Below are positions 32,813 to 33,063 of a stretch of 33,063 nucleotides of DNA, piece by piece; positions within the stretch are counted from its first letter, which is position 1; each line of letters starts with the position of its first letter. The stretch spans positions 1-33,063 of the forward strand of contig CAZACC010000012.1 of assembly GCA_964483545.1 (NCBI GenBank), in the 5' to 3' direction. The notes below the pieces were generated by a model. It was not told the origin of the DNA, made no database searches, and saw only the letters and a program-made list of their open reading frames with translations. The position numbers were made by a program, and so were the translations under genes. The DNA is from JAAYYM01 sp964483545 (GTDB lineage: Bacteria; Bacillota; Clostridia; Lachnospirales; Lachnospiraceae).

Positions 32813-33063
32813 TTAGATTGTGCTTGCTGATTCCTCGGCCCATTTGTCAAACTTAGACATTACTGCGTCATATGTCTGTGACGAAATACTTGGTAAATCT
32901 TTACCCCAAGCTTTTGTAGCCTCTTTATAGCCTTTTTCGAAAGCATTGCGCATTTCTTCTATTTTCTCTGGATCGCCGCCTGTCAAAGCCTTTGCCATGT
33001 CCATGATGCGATCAGATGTCTGAGTAACACCCCAGTAGCCATCCTCTGCGATATCCTTTTGAG
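32813..33063 (-). CDS. C-terminal part of a conserved protein of unknown function
   Basis: Only the last 83 residues are in the window (from QKDIAEDGYWGVTQTSDRI to ESASTI); the 5' end lies outside the right edge, so the internal ATG at 33004 is not the start. The segment (DGYWGVTQTSDRIMDMAKAL, then GGDPEKIEEMRNAFEKGYKE, KAWGKDLPSISSQTYDAVM) is a compact helical domain that I associate with conserved Firmicutes proteins without known function. No transmembrane segment in the visible part. Confidence 0.75.
   Translation of the reverse strand, partial: QKDIAEDGYWGVTQTSDRIMDMAKALTGGDPEKIEEMRNAFEKGYKEATKAWGKDLPSISSQTYDAVMSKFDKWAEESASTI

Overview
The window reads as chromosome from a low-GC Firmicute, most likely a Lachnospiraceae-type gut Clostridium. 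The basis is a PyrK/PyrD-type pyrimidine cluster, a MogA-MOSC fusion, secreted proteins with Pro-Thr repeats, and many TTG/GTG starts with strong purine-rich ribosome binding sites. This is inference from gene content; no rRNA or marker gene is present.

Region 1 (1-8111) is an integrated mobile element at the 3' end of a tRNA-Cys gene. A 24-bp direct repeat (33-56 and 8088-8111) bounds it. It carries a tRNA-type tyrosine integrase next to the tRNA, a second tyrosine recombinase, and a 958-residue membrane-anchored papain-fold surface protein. The 5' leader of that surface gene looks like a c-di-GMP-I riboswitch. A small Cro/CI-type regulator, two small unknown proteins and a decayed second copy of the surface-protein gene complete it. 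No relaxase, coupling ATPase, T4SS, capsid or terminase gene is visible.

Region 2 (8112 to about 9600) is the wreck of an older element in the same tRNA: an integrase 3' fragment with a frameshift, a 42-codon hydrophobic ORF followed by a terminator, short tandem repeats, a cut-down HTH protein, and a chimeric pseudogene joining a sensor-like N-terminus to a surface-protein tail.

Region 3 (9700-20780) is host sugar metabolism: an AraC regulator, a secreted DUF4434 glycosidase-like protein, an RsuA-type pseudouridine synthase, then a second AraC regulator followed by a sugar ABC transporter (lipoprotein and two permeases, no ATPase) and a GH2 beta-galactosidase. The inferred job is import of a beta-galactoside and its cytoplasmic hydrolysis.

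Region 4 (20780-32800) is housekeeping: moaC-moaA-mogA/MOSC (molybdopterin), then a tightly overlapping cell-envelope run (polytopic membrane protein, GH9-like lipoprotein without the usual catalytic motif, ddl, murF), plsC on the opposite strand, and pyrC-pyrK-pyrD. The window ends inside an unidentified minus-strand gene.

The most noteworthy unit is the tRNA-Cys island: a non-conjugative element whose main cargo is a surface cysteine-peptidase-like protein that appears to be under host second-messenger control. Both island and relic also bring their own transcription terminator for the tRNA, encoded antisense inside the integrase gene, with paired base changes between the two copies.
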